Positions 46,614-58,106 of a stretch of 64,000 bases of DNA are shown one piece after another (within the stretch, counting starts at the first letter, position 1; the number at the start of each line of letters is the position of its first letter). Origin of the DNA: Microcystis wesenbergii NRERC-220 (GTDB lineage Bacteria > Cyanobacteriota > Cyanobacteriia > Cyanobacteriales > Microcystaceae); NCBI RefSeq assembly GCF_032027425.1, contig NZ_JAVSJA010000001.1, positions 434,001 through 498,000 on the forward strand, given 5' to 3'. The notes under the pieces were generated by a model. That model was given only the letters and a program-made list of their open reading frames with translations, was not told where the DNA came from and did not search any database. The position numbers and the translations under genes were made by a program.

Positions 46614-49600
46614 ATGTCCTACGAAGTCAACGAACCTATCCTTAATTCCCCCTTTGATGAACCCTCCCGTTATTGGTTCATCCGAGAAGGTTATGAACCG
46701 GAATTAAAAGAAGGGAGAAGACCGGCTATTGTCTATCCCCCCCGGGAAGGTGACAGCGAATGGGAATTAGGAAAAGTTCTCAAACTTTCACCCCCCGATG
46801 AATTTTTTCCTGGTTATGAAATGACCTTGGTTAACCGCATCAGGAACAAAGTCAAAGAATGGAGAAAAGAAAACTATCCCGGGGTCAGTCGTACTACCTT
46901 AGAACTATTGGACTATTGGAACCGAGAAGGAAGAGAACATCGCCTATTTTTTGCTCAAAAAGAAGCAGTAGAAACCATCATTTTCCTGATTGAATCACGG
47001 GCCGACTTTCGCCAAGGGATTCACATTCCCCAAGACACCCCCATTGACACCACCCTGAAAGCTTTCATCCGCTACGCCTGTAAGATGGCAACTGGAAGCG
47101 GTAAAACAACAGTGATGGGGATGTTAACAGCATGGTCCATCCTCAACAAAGTAGCAGATCGCAGTAACGCTAAATTCTCCGATGTTGTCCTGATTGTCTG
47201 TCCCAATATCACCATTAAAAGCAGATTGCAGGAACTCAACCCCGACAACGGCGAAGCTTCTTTATATCGCACCCGTGACCTCGTACCCTCTCACCTGATG
47301 GACAAACTGAGACAGGGTAAAGTCTTGGTGACAAATTGGCATATTTTTGAAAAGCGAGCGCCTGCCACTGCCGGTAATGACACTGCCAAAGTGGTGAAAG
47401 TGGGAGTCAAAACCACCGCCGCCGAAGTGATTAAGATTGCCGCTAAAAACGAAACTGCTAGGGGAACAAGATATCTAACCCAAGAAACTTTAGGACAACA
47501 AATCGCATTAGGTCGGTTAAAAGTCGCTGAGGGAGGGGAGAAATACGATACACAGGGAAATCTTAAAGAAGTCAAGGTAGAAATTACCCGCTATTTAGAA
47601 AGTGATGCCGCTTGGATTAAACGAATATTAACCCAAGAAGTGGGGAATAAAGGTAACATTTTAGTTTTTAATGATGAGGCGCATCATGCTTATCGGATAT
47701 CTCGGATATCTCCAGATAAAAATGATGCTGGCGATGAGCAAGAATCGGAAAAATATCAAGAAAAAGAAGCCACGATTTGGCTTGAGGGTTTAGATAGAAT
47801 TAACAAATATCGAGGCATTAATTTCTGTGTGGATCTATCCGCTACTCCCTATTACTTAAAATCTTCTAAACAGAATACTAATAAACCCTTTGAGTGGGTC
47901 GTCAGTGATTTTAGTTTAATGGATGCCATTGAAGCAGGTTTAGTTAAAATTCCTCAATTACCCGTTAGAGATACCACCGGCGCAGCCGTTTCAGATTTAG
48001 CTTACTTTAATATCTGGGAATGGTTAATGAAGAAAATGACCCGATCTGAACGGGGTAAAGGAATAAATCCTACACCGGAAGCTATCCTCAAATATGTGCA
48101 ACATCCCATCACCTTATTAGGGGGACAGTGGGAACAAATCAAACAAGAATGGGCAGCCTCCGATGATCCCAGACCGCCTGTATTTATTATTGTCTGTAAG
48201 AATACCAAGATTGCTAAATGTCTCTATGAATGGATAGCAGAAGATATCAAACCAGATGATTTACCCTCCTCTAACCTGCGATCGCTTCGTAATACCGAGG
48301 GAGAAACTAACACGATTAGAGTCGATTCTAAGGTAGTTGAAGAATTAGAATCGGGTGAAAGTAAATCCGATGAAAGTAAATGGATGCGCTTTACTTTAGA
48401 CACCATTGGTAAAACTCAATGGACAAAAGATGACCAAGGACGCGATATTTATCCCGAAGGATTTGCCCAACTAGCCGAGAAATTAGCTAGACCGTTTCAC
48501 CCCCCCGGTCGCGATATAAAATGTGTAATTTCTGTAGGAATGCTTACGGAGGGTTGGGACTGTTCGACCGTAAAACATATTATTGGGATTCGTCCCTTTC
48601 AATCCCAATTACTCTGTGAGCAGGTGGTAGGTAGGGGGTTAAGAAGGCGCAGTTATGACCTCACCGAGGATAACAAATTTGCCGAAGAAACCTCAACAAT
48701 TTTCGGAGTTCCCTTTGAAGTTGTTCCCTTTAAAGCTAATCCCCAAGGAGCAAAACCTCAGCCAGAAAAACGCTATCATGTTTACTCAGTGCCGCAAAAA
48801 TCCCAATATCGCCTAGAATTTCCCAGAGTTAAAGGCTATACCCAAGCCGTACAAAACCGAGTCACCGTTGATTGGACAGCCATCGCCGCTTTAGAAATCA
48901 ACCCCTTCAAAATTGCCCCCGAAGTCCAAGTTAAAGCTACTCTGGCTAATAACCAAGGTCGTCATAGCCTATCTGGTCCGGGCAAACTAGAAAGCCTTGA
49001 TCTCAACCCTTACCGTCAGGGAAAAAGATTACAAGAATTAGTCTTTGAATTAGCGGCCGATTTAACTCGCACTTACTGCCAAACCGAGCAATGTCAAGCA
49101 CCCCCTCATGTCTTGTTTCCCCAATTAAGAAAAATATGCGATCGCTACCTAACGGAAAAGGTTAAAGTAGTAGAACCCGCTCACATTCTCGATCTGTTTC
49201 TTTCCCCCTATTACGGTTGGGTAATTGAAAAACTCTCGGAGTCCATTTATCCCGATACCGGCGCCGGAGAAACCCCAGAAATACCCAAATATGAGACACA
49301 TCGAGGCAACGGTTCAACCGATGATATTAACTTCTTCACCGGCAAACCTGTGAGAGAGGTAGTCAAGTCTCACCTTAACTGTGTGGTGGCTGATACCGAT
49401 CAATGGGAACAGGCAGCCGCCTATATTATTGACAATCATCCCGCCACTGCAGCCTTTGTTAAAAATGAACGCTTAGGGTTTAGTATTCCCTATTTTCATA
49501 ATGGGGAAGACCATGATTATATCCCAGACTTTATTATCCGTCTGAAGACAGCTAAATCTAACTATTTAATCCTAGAAACTAAAGGATGGGACGAACTGAG

Positions 49601-49754
49601 GGAAGTCAAGCAAGCAGCCGCTAAACGCTGGTGTAATGCCATTAATGCCGACGGCAAACACGGTCATTGGCAATACTTTTTAACTGGATTGAGCAAAGTT
49701 AAAGAAGGAATTGACGAAGCAATCAGAGAAATCGAAGCATTAACCAATCAATAA
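46614..49754 (+). CDS. Type III-like restriction endonuclease, helicase subunit (Res)
   Basis: A 1046-residue superfamily 2 helicase-nuclease. The Walker A motif is CKMATGSGKTTVMGML (near residue 156), the DEAH box is NDEAHHAY (near 352), motif III-like VDLSATPYYL near 406, and motif VI as EQVVGRGLRRRSY near 671. A C-terminal PD-(D/E)XK nuclease is indicated by DYIPDFIIRL followed by LILETKGWDE. With the upstream Mod it forms a restriction-modification system. Its first 18 codons occur twice more upstream (44811, 45742) as scars. Confidence 0.9.
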   Translation: MSYEVNEPILNSPFDEPSRYWFIREGYEPELKEGRRPAIVYPPREGDSEWELGKVLKLSPPDEFFPGYEMTLVNRIRNKVKEWRKENYPGVSRTTLELLDYWNREGREHRLFFAQKEAVETIIFLIESRADFRQGIHIPQDTPIDTTLKAFIRYACKMATGSGKTTVMGMLTAWSILNKVADRSNAKFSDVVLIVCPNITIKSRLQELNPDNGEASLYRTRDLVPSHLMDKLRQGKVLVTNWHIFEKRAPATAGNDTAKVVKVGVKTTAAEVIKIAAKNETARGTRYLTQETLGQQIALGRLKVAEGGEKYDTQGNLKEVKVEITRYLESDAAWIKRILTQEVGNKGNILVFNDEAHHAYRISRISPDKNDAGDEQESEKYQEKEATIWLEGLDRINKYRGINFCVDLSATPYYLKSSKQNTNKPFEWVVSDFSLMDAIEAGLVKIPQLPVRDTTGAAVSDLAYFNIWEWLMKKMTRSERGKGINPTPEAILKYVQHPITLLGGQWEQIKQEWAASDDPRPPVFIIVCKNTKIAKCLYEWIAEDIKPDDLPSSNLRSLRNTEGETNTIRVDSKVVEELESGESKSDESKWMRFTLDTIGKTQWTKDDQGRDIYPEGFAQLAEKLARPFHPPGRDIKCVISVGMLTEGWDCSTVKHIIGIRPFQSQLLCEQVVGRGLRRRSYDLTEDNKFAEETSTIFGVPFEVVPFKANPQGAKPQPEKRYHVYSVPQKSQYRLEFPRVKGYTQAVQNRVTVDWTAIAALEINPFKIAPEVQVKATLANNQGRHSLSGPGKLESLDLNPYRQGKRLQELVFELAADLTRTYCQTEQCQAPPHVLFPQLRKICDRYLTEKVKVVEPAHILDLFLSPYYGWVIEKLSESIYPDTGAGETPEIPKYETHRGNGSTDDINFFTGKPVREVVKSHLNCVVADTDQWEQAAAYIIDNHPATAAFVKNERLGFSIPYFHNGEDHDYIPDFIIRLKTAKSNYLILETKGWDELREVKQAAAKRWCNAINADGKHGHWQYFLTGLSKVKEGIDEAIREIEALTNQ

Positions 49755-49864
49755 ATGAATGATGATATAATTTCCTCTCTCGCTGCCATTGCCATAACCA
49801 CTCTATTCCTTTGGCTGCCATTTGGCTAGGGTCTTTGTCCTGCTTACCTATGAATGAAAGAAGA

Positions 49865-51604
<1,740 letters not shown>

Positions 51605-51685
51605 TCAAAACAACACAATAGGGACCTAATTTTGTTAAGTCCCCAGATAGTATAGCAGTTCAAGATTCAGAGGATGTTTGAAAAG

Positions 51686-52075
51686 TCAGGAGACCACTAG
51701 GGGTAGTGTAGAGCCTCCCAATATCCATTGGGTCGCTACCTCAGTTTCCCCCCAAGGGAACTGCCTGACTTCAGCCGCGACAAAGTGGGAAGCCAGACTT
51801 TCAATCAGTTTAACCAAAGTGGAATCAGTCACCACGGCAACTTTACTGACGTACTTGTGATGGTCGCGTATCAGCCGGAAATGAGCGACCAAGGCGCCAA
51901 AACTTTCCCAACCAGTGAACTTAGGAACTTCGATGATTACGCCAGCAAGGCCGCCAGTGGCTTCAATGTGGGGGTCGACTGCCGCCGCAATTTTAACAAA
52001 ATCTTCCGCCGCGAGCGCAGACTTAGGTTGCATATAGAGAATGCTATGCGCCGCATCTAAATTATAATCTATCAT
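51686..52075 (-). CDS. SpoIIAA-like (STAS/SEC14-type) protein
   Basis: A 129-residue protein of the SpoIIAA-like family: MIDYNLDAAHSILYMQP, ATGGLAGVIIEVPKFTGWESFGALVAHFRLIRDHHKYVSKVAVVTD. The pattern is a STAS-related or SEC14-like fold found widely in bacteria; the role is unknown. The opposite strand has a shadow ORF at 51728-52060. Confidence 0.8.
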   Translation of the reverse strand: MIDYNLDAAHSILYMQPKSALAAEDFVKIAAAVDPHIEATGGLAGVIIEVPKFTGWESFGALVAHFRLIRDHHKYVSKVAVVTDSTLVKLIESLASHFVAAEVRQFPWGETEVATQWILGGSTLPLVVS

Positions 52076-52192
52076 AGTTTGCCTCTCCCAAATGGTCGAA
52101 GTCTAACTACATACTATCACGAATAAACGGTTTTACTCACATCTCTAGACGAGTTATAATCGCGACACCGTAACTTATCGTACAAACAGGTA

Positions 52193-52252
52193 TCTACAAC
52201 CAACTTCCCAAAACGAAAAATTCCTATCTCACCATTAAGATAACTGTTATCG
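52193..52252. repeat. Dispersed repeat copy
   Basis: CCAACTTCCCAAAACGAAAA followed by CTCACCATTAAGATAACTG matches the end of the long copy at 8043-8093. It lies just upstream of the recombinase gene. Confidence 0.55.
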
Positions 52253-52291
52253 ATGCTTAACAGCTTATCTAGACAAGAATTTTGGGAAAGC

Positions 52292-53569
52292 ATGAAAATT
52301 ATCGCCTACACCTATACTAACCCCCTGCTCGATAGTCCCCCCGATACCTCGATTTGGGCCTATTCTCCCGAACAAGTATATCAAGATTTTGGCGATCGCT
52401 CACAACGGCAGCAACTTCTCCGCGATTGTCAAGGTACTCCCCCCCGACTGCTGATCCTGCGTCGTCTAGCAGAATTGGGAGACAATGGCACGGAAGTTAG
52501 CAAAATTTTACAATCCTTAGAAGCCCTCGACATAGATATAATTGCCCTAGAAGAACCAGATTATAAGCTGAATTTTGCCAAGATTCTGCAAGAAATATCA
52601 AAAAACGAACTAAGTAACCGTTTAAAAGCAGGTCACGCTCACAATCGTCTGCAAGCTTTGCCTCCCCCCGGAAAAGCACCCTACGGTTATCGTCGTGGCA
52701 AGGAGCGTTATATACTCGATCGCAGTACCGCACCAGTAGTCAAAGACTTTTTTGATCGCTTTTTGATTTCCGCTTCCCTGCGTTCCACGGTGCGGTATCT
52801 AGAAAAACGCTACGGCAAAAAGATATCGGTAGCTACTGCCCATAAATGGCTAACTAATCCCGTTTATCGCGGTGATTTGTGCTATCTAGGTCAAGATATT
52901 ATCCCCGATACCCACACCCCGATGATCTCCCGGGAAGAAGCAGCCCAGATCGATCGCATCCTGAGAAATAATCGCAAATTACCCCCCCGCAGTGCCAGCG
53001 CCCCGCGTTCCTTAGCGGGTTTAGTCGTCTGTAGTCAATGTCAATCGGGGATGACGATTACCAAAGTCACAGCGCGAGGAAAAAGCCTAGAATACCTCTA
53101 TTTGCGACCTTTGCAATGTCCCCGGACAAAAAAATGTTCGGCGATCGCTTATGAAAAAATTCTTGATATCACAATCGAGCGCATTTGTCAAGACCTACCA
53201 CCGACGATCGCTCAGATATCTTTACCAGATTTAGAGGCGATCAAACGGGGAATGAGCGAGGAAATAGGGCAAAAAAACGATATTTTGTCGCAATTGCCCT
53301 CCCTAGAAGCGGCGGGAATTTTAGATCAAGAAACGGCTAATCTACGGGCCTATAAACTGAAAAACGAGATCGCGCAGATACAAGGACGTTTAGACCAATT
53401 ACCCCCCGATAACCTGACTATTATCGCTCGTGCCGTTGCTTTTCCGCAATTTTGGCGAGATTTATCGGAAATCGAGCGCCGTTTTTATTTTCGCGAGTTT
53501 ATCCGTCGCATCGAAATCGAGAGAGAAACGGCTAATAATTGGCATTTACGTTTAATCTTCGTTTTTTAA
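52292..53569 (+). CDS. Serine-recombinase-family protein with altered active site
   Basis: About 425 residues from the ATG at 52292. The architecture is resolvase-like N-terminus, recombinase DNA-binding domain (APYGYRRGKERYILDRS, ATAHKWLTNPVYRGDL), a zinc ribbon (CSQCQSG ... CPRTKKC) and a C-terminal coiled coil. The N-terminus reads KIIAYTYTNPLLD where active enzymes have YxRVS, so the catalytic Ser is replaced, and the usual DRLxR is RRLAELGD. Similar proteins seem widespread in cyanobacteria. It is either an unusual recombinase or a catalytically inactive DNA-binding relative. Confidence 0.75.
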   Translation: MKIIAYTYTNPLLDSPPDTSIWAYSPEQVYQDFGDRSQRQQLLRDCQGTPPRLLILRRLAELGDNGTEVSKILQSLEALDIDIIALEEPDYKLNFAKILQEISKNELSNRLKAGHAHNRLQALPPPGKAPYGYRRGKERYILDRSTAPVVKDFFDRFLISASLRSTVRYLEKRYGKKISVATAHKWLTNPVYRGDLCYLGQDIIPDTHTPMISREEAAQIDRILRNNRKLPPRSASAPRSLAGLVVCSQCQSGMTITKVTARGKSLEYLYLRPLQCPRTKKCSAIAYEKILDITIERICQDLPPTIAQISLPDLEAIKRGMSEEIGQKNDILSQLPSLEAAGILDQETANLRAYKLKNEIAQIQGRLDQLPPDNLTIIARAVAFPQFWRDLSEIERRFYFREFIRRIEIERETANNWHLRLIFVF

Positions 53570-53642
53570 CTGAATGCTGACCAGTATATAGACAATTCCT
53601 CAAAAACCATCTGATCATAAATATAGTTTCTTGATAACAACT

Positions 53643-53840
53643 ATGTACAAAGCGTACAAATTCAGACTTAAGCCTAATACCGAGCAAGAAATAGCCTTAG
53701 CAAAAAGCTTTGGTTGTTGTCGTTGGTTTTGGAATTATTCATTGAATTTATGCCAAGAAACCTATAAAGCTACAGGAAAAGGACTGACACGAGGTTATAT
53801 TCAGGGACTATTGCCTACTAAGTCATCAAGTTTGTATTGA
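53643..53840 (+). pseudogene. TnpB, N-terminal fragment
   Basis: Encodes MYKAYKFRLKPNTEQEIALA to YIQGLLP and then runs out of homology. It is nearly identical over 60 codons to the tnpB at 40521. The rest of the gene is missing. Confidence 0.85.
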
Positions 53841-53965
53841 GGAACGAAAAAGAGGTAATATTGAAAAAAGACTTCAGCCGGTCACGATAGCGGCGTTGCC
53901 GCCGCACTCGCTCTGCGAGACCGCTCTAAGAAGACGTTAGTAGATGATGATTAAGCTGTATTGTT

Positions 53966-54086
53966 GGGAGCATCTCACCTTTGTAACCCCTAAATCAGGT
54001 TTTATGTCAAGCTATTTTGAAAGTCTTGCTAGAAACCAGTTTTAGGGACAAGTATAATTACTCACTTGCATAAATGAGATGCTCCC
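53966..54086. mobile_element. MITE with GGGAGCATC inverted ends, copy 2
   Basis: A 121-bp element with ends GGGAGCATCTCA and TGAGATGCTCCC and a perfect 9-bp target duplication TGTATTGTT (53957-53965 and 54087-54095). The interval 53841-53965 holds no gene. Confidence 0.88.
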
Positions 54087-54118
54087 TGTATTGTTAACTA
54101 AAACTGAGCGACCAAAAA

Positions 54119-54586
54119 ATGCCATCTAAAAAATATATTGTGGATTTAACCCCATCAGAAAGAAGCGATCGGTCAAAAATAACTAACAAAGGGAAAACGG
54201 CAGCTTATAAAATAAATCATGCCCGAATTTTACTGAAGGCAGATATTAATCAAGAAGGAGGAGGATGGACAGATAGTAAGATTAGTGAATCATTAAATAT
54301 TGGTCATGCGACTATTGAAAGGATCAGAAAAAGGTTTGTTGAAGAAGGGATAGAATCAGCCCTAAATCGACGAGAGCAAAAAAAACGTCGTCCGAGAATA
54401 ATTGATGGGGAAAAAGAAGCCGATCTAATGGCGATTGCTTGTAGTGAAACCCCAAGGGAAAAAAGGAGTTGGACTCTTCAAATGCTGGCGGATAAAATGG
54501 TAGAACTAAAAGTAGTTGAACAAGTGTCGATTGAGACGATTAGACAAAGCTTGGCCGATTCAAGTCTGAATTGCATCACTGTCTGA
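54119..54586 (+). pseudogene. IS630-type transposase of a second subgroup, N-terminal part
   Basis: A 155-codon ORF with a helix-turn-helix: GWTDSKISESLNIGHATIERIRKRFVEEG and SIETIRQSL. The catalytic half is missing because sequence from an IS30 element begins near 54565; the last residues (SSLNCITV) come from that junction. It is not the IS630 type found elsewhere in the window. Confidence 0.8.
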
Positions 54587-55247
54587 TCTAGCTTCATAGA
54601 ATACCTCATTCGGGGTACGATAGTCAAGACATTTTCGAGGACGATTGTTAATCAAGTTTACGGCTCTTTCTACCTGCTCTGGCTTAACAATTTTGAAATT
54701 CGTTCCCTTGGCAAAAAATTGTCTTAACAGTCCATTGGTAGGCTCGTTTAATCCCCTCTCCCAAGAATGGTAAGGAGTAGCAAAATAAAAATCTGCTCCT
54801 AGTTTCTGACTCAACTCTTGATGTCCACAAAATTCTTTGACCTGGTCACAAGTAAAGGTTTTTCTTTTGTCAGGGTGAATCTCTTGGAAAAGTTTTTCTG
54901 TGACAAGGGTTGATTTCCGATGCGGTTTTGTTTTTGGCCAATCCTGCTACTAGAAATTTCGAGGCTTTGTCCATATATGTAACGAGAACCCCTAGATGAT
55001 TTCCTCCAATCATTGTGTCACTTTCCCAATGACCGATTTCGGTCTTCTGTTCAGCAATTGCTGGTCGCTCGGAGATATCCACACGACCCGGAATCCCTCC
55101 ACGCTTACTTTTTGCTCCGTCTCGACTCTTTCTTTGACAAAGCCCCCGGCGTAAATATTTCCAGTACTCCCCACATCCTTGATAGTTCTGATAGATCATT
55201 TGATAGATGGTTTCGTGACTGAGAGATTCTTGACTGGCTCTTGACAC
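54560..55247 (-). pseudogene. IS30-family transposase, frameshifted and truncated
   Basis: The upstream part (55247-54870) reads SLSHETIYQMIYQ, GHWESDTMIGGNHLGVLVTYMDK; the downstream part (54814-54560) reads TPYHSWERGLNEPTNGLLRQFF and CLDYRTPNEVFY, the IS30 C-terminal signature. A frameshift separates them near 54850. The N-terminal helix-turn-helix is missing, cut at the TnpB element end. Confidence 0.85.
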
Positions 55248-55271
55248 TCCCCGCTCTAAAGAGACGGGGAT
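55247..55271. other. TnpB element right-end hairpin
   Basis: CCCCGCTCTAAAGAGACGGGG folds into a GC-rich hairpin overlapping the tnpB stop. This is the usual place of the guide RNA (omega/reRNA) scaffold of IS605-type elements. Confidence 0.55.
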
Positions 55272-56514
55272 TCTTGGTTCACAGAGATTACTTGCTTAGA
55301 CAGAATTGCTTCTGAAAAAGTAGAGGTATTCTCTCCCCAAGCGTTTATTGGATCGAGCCCAAAGGTTCCGGTATGCCCTACCGTACTTAGTCCCCTTTTA
55401 AGGATGTTGATTGCGGCGTTTTCATCCCTATCCAAAACACATCCACATTTGCACTGATGGGTTCTAGTCGATAAAGATTTTTTGACAGTTTCACCACAGT
55501 TTGAACAGTTTTGGCTTGTATAATTCGGTGAGACAGCAATCGTTATCTTGCCGAATTTAACCCCAAAATACTCTATCCATTCCCGAAACTGATACCAGGC
55601 CGCATCATTGATCGATTTAGCTAGACAATGATTCTTGACTAAGTTCTTAACTCTTAAATCCTCGTAGGCTATCACATCGCTAGAGTGAACTACGCACCGT
55701 TCGGCTGAGCTCACGGCCGAAGCCTTGCTAATTTCACAGCAAAGTCTTTACGTTGCCTACTTACTTTAAGGTGAGCTTTAGCTAATCTTTGTCTAGCTTT
55801 TTGACGATTTTTACTTCCCTTTTTCTTTTTAGATAATCGCCTTTGAAGTCGTTTTAATCGTTTCTCAGACTTTCTCAAGAATTGAGGATTATCAACCTTG
55901 TCGCCATTGTGATCTGTATAGAAAGAAGCCAAACCTACATCTAAGCCAATACACTTACCTGATGGTTTAACATCTTCTTTAACGTCACAAGAAAGGACAA
56001 ATTGACAATAATAACCGTCCGCTCTCCGAATCAACCTAACCCGTTTAATATCGGATTCTTGAAAGTACCCTAAATCCCAAGTTCCTACCAACTTAAGAAC
56101 ACCAATGTTTTTCTTGTCAGTGAACTTAACAGTTTTAGGGCTAAGAAGCTTCCATCCTGATTGTTTGTATTCAACAGAGCGAGATTTTTTAAATTGAGGA
56201 TACCCCTTTTTGCCTGATACTTTACGTTTACAGTTGTCGTAAAAACGACTAATTGAACTCCAAGCACGTTCAGCACTTGCCTGTCTAGCAGTTGAATTAA
56301 GTTCATCGGCAAATTTAAAGTCCTGAGCTAATTCTTGAGAATATCGGTATAAATCGTTCTTACCCGTACCTTTTGTATCCATCCATAACCTTACACATTT
56401 GTGACGGATGAATTGAGCAGTACGAATAGCATCGTCTATGGCTTGATACTGTTGAGTTTTAGCTTTAACTTTAAACTCTAAGACAAACATTTTACGCAGG
56501 GGGGACTTAGACAA
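55256..56514 (-). pseudogene. TnpB of a second subgroup, interrupted by a palindromic repeat
   Basis: The first ORF (55711-56514) carries the N-terminal part and CIGLDVGLASFYTD, the RuvC I motif with catalytic Asp. The second (55256-55714) carries VIAYEDLRVKNL with the Glu, the zinc ribbon CSNCGE ... CKCGC, and DRDENAAINIL. The frame is broken near 55695-55722 by about 27 inserted bases containing TTCGGCCGTGAGCTCAGCCG. Removing the insertion would restore AVKLA-RCVVHSSD. The product would be about 405 residues. Confidence 0.85.
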
Positions 56515-56601
56515 AATCAGTATAGCACAATAAAAGTTAAGTTAACAAGATATAGTTTAAAAAGCCGTCCTAAAAGGACGGGGCTTTAACCCAAAATTTC
56601 G

Positions 56602-58106
56602 GTAAATATTCAGGTCTAGGGGTTGACAAAGAGAGAAAAATCAGCAGTGGGGATAAGAGAGACAACCGTATTCAAGGGGTGATGGACAGAGGCCAAAGCC
56701 TGACGGAAGAAAGTTAAAACCGAACGGCCTTGAGCGCGACAAGACTGAATCACGGTCAACAAACGAGCAGTATCGACAAAGCCACTGAAGGAGCGAGAAC
56801 CACCAGCTATCTTGCGCTTGGTTACTCCTAGGCGTAGGGAACGCTCCGCTCGGTTATTGTCGGGAGGAACTTCTGGTACGTCAAGAAAATACCAGCACTG
56901 ATGGGACTTGTCCAGCAAGGATTTCAGCAATAAACCCGCAGCATAACCCGCCTGGGGTCGCCACACTGCTAAAGCTTGCTCTAACCGCAGTCGAAAATCC
57001 CTGACCCAGTGGTTATAGATAGACCGAGCGCCGGTTTCTCGATATTGCAGATGTTGCCTAAAGGCTTCCGTGAGTGATGAGGAGTTTTCAGTTTTTCTAC
57101 CTGCTTAAAATGCCGCAGTAAATGGGCCAGACATTTCTGCTGGGCGGCCGCCCCATAGCCATTGTAGACACTGAAATCATCGGAGATTAATACCCCAGCA
57201 AAACTTTTTCCCAACAGATATTCTAACTCTTTTCGTGAGCGAGTGTCCCCCGCCTGGAAGAGGGAAAAGCCCACACCACTAATATTCCACAACCATTCTT
57301 TGATGCCCTTAACTAACCATGGCGATTCCTCTACGTGGACTTGGGGTTGTTCTCTGACCCACTCTTGTAGTTCTCTGACTGAGGGTTCTACCGCAGAAGC
57401 TCAACGTTGTGTGGTGGCTTGTAATGTCCCTATCCCTACTTCTATTCTGCCAATTTCTCGCCAGCCATTCTTGCTGTGCAAGCGTAGGATAGATGCCCAT
57501 AATGACTCATCCACCCCAACAGGGCTTGTAAGCTTACTCCCAAATCTTGACCGGGTACTACGTCTTCTGGCAAAACCCCGAAAACTGGCCCGCCACAATC
57601 AGCACAGTAGGCACATTCTTGCTTATACTCTACTATTTCTATTGGCCTTTCTACTAGCTGGGCTACTATCAAAGTGCGTTGTCGGCGTTCACCCGGGGCG
57701 AGATGGCTACTGCCACAATGGGGGCACTTTTCGGCTTTGACGCTCTCAGTGCGGTCTATTCGTCCAAATCCTTTGCGGGTTTTTCCCTCATGCCCTTTTT
57801 GCCCGGACGGGGCTGCGTCCCTCTTTCTTTTCGCCTTCTTTGACTTTTTCTGGCTTTCTTAGCCAGTCTGTGGAGGGGGGTTTCGATGAGGTTTTGCTAT
57901 CCTTATCTAGATGACCCTTCAGCTTCTCGATGGTTTCGCCTTGTTTGACTACTAACTTCTGTAATTTCAGCACCATTTCCACCAGTTGTTCTGGGGTCAG
58001 GTTTTTCAGGCTTTCCCTGTCTAGTAGCTGCTGCGGTTCTTTTTGCTTCATCCTCTCAATCTACACTTTTTTCTGTTTTTGTCAATCCCCTGACCTGAAT
58101 CCTTAC
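56602..58106 (-). mobile_element. IS66-family element
   Basis: The ends are GTAAATATTCAGGTCTAGGGG at the left and the complement of GTAAGGATTCAGGTCAGGGG at the right, which match the GTAA-starting ends of IS66 elements. No 8-bp target duplication is visible. The right end cuts a mod gene copy. The left end lies next to the TnpB element. Confidence 0.75.
56616..58051 (-). pseudogene. IS66 transposase with several frameshifts
   Basis: Fragments in order: 57788-58051 (leucine-zipper-like N-terminus, LTPEQLVEMVLKLQKLVV, then DKDSKTSSKPPS), 57442-57672 (zinc-binding ECAYCADCGG, VSLQALLGWMSHYGHLSY), 56981-57292 (LISDDFSVYNGYGAAAQQKCLAHLLRHFK, with catalytic Asp residues), and 56616-56966 (VPEVPPDNNRAERSLRLGVTKRKI with the Glu). 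At least three frameshifts separate them. Confidence 0.8.

Noticed and set aside
49755-49829. A 24-codon ORF directly after res (MNDDIISSLAAIAITTLF)
   Set aside because: Too short and unsupported, although its ATG touches the res stop; it may be a small membrane peptide but there is no evidence.
51728-52060. Plus-strand ORF of 110 codons
   Set aside because: Antisense to the SpoIIAA-like gene, which has clear family features.
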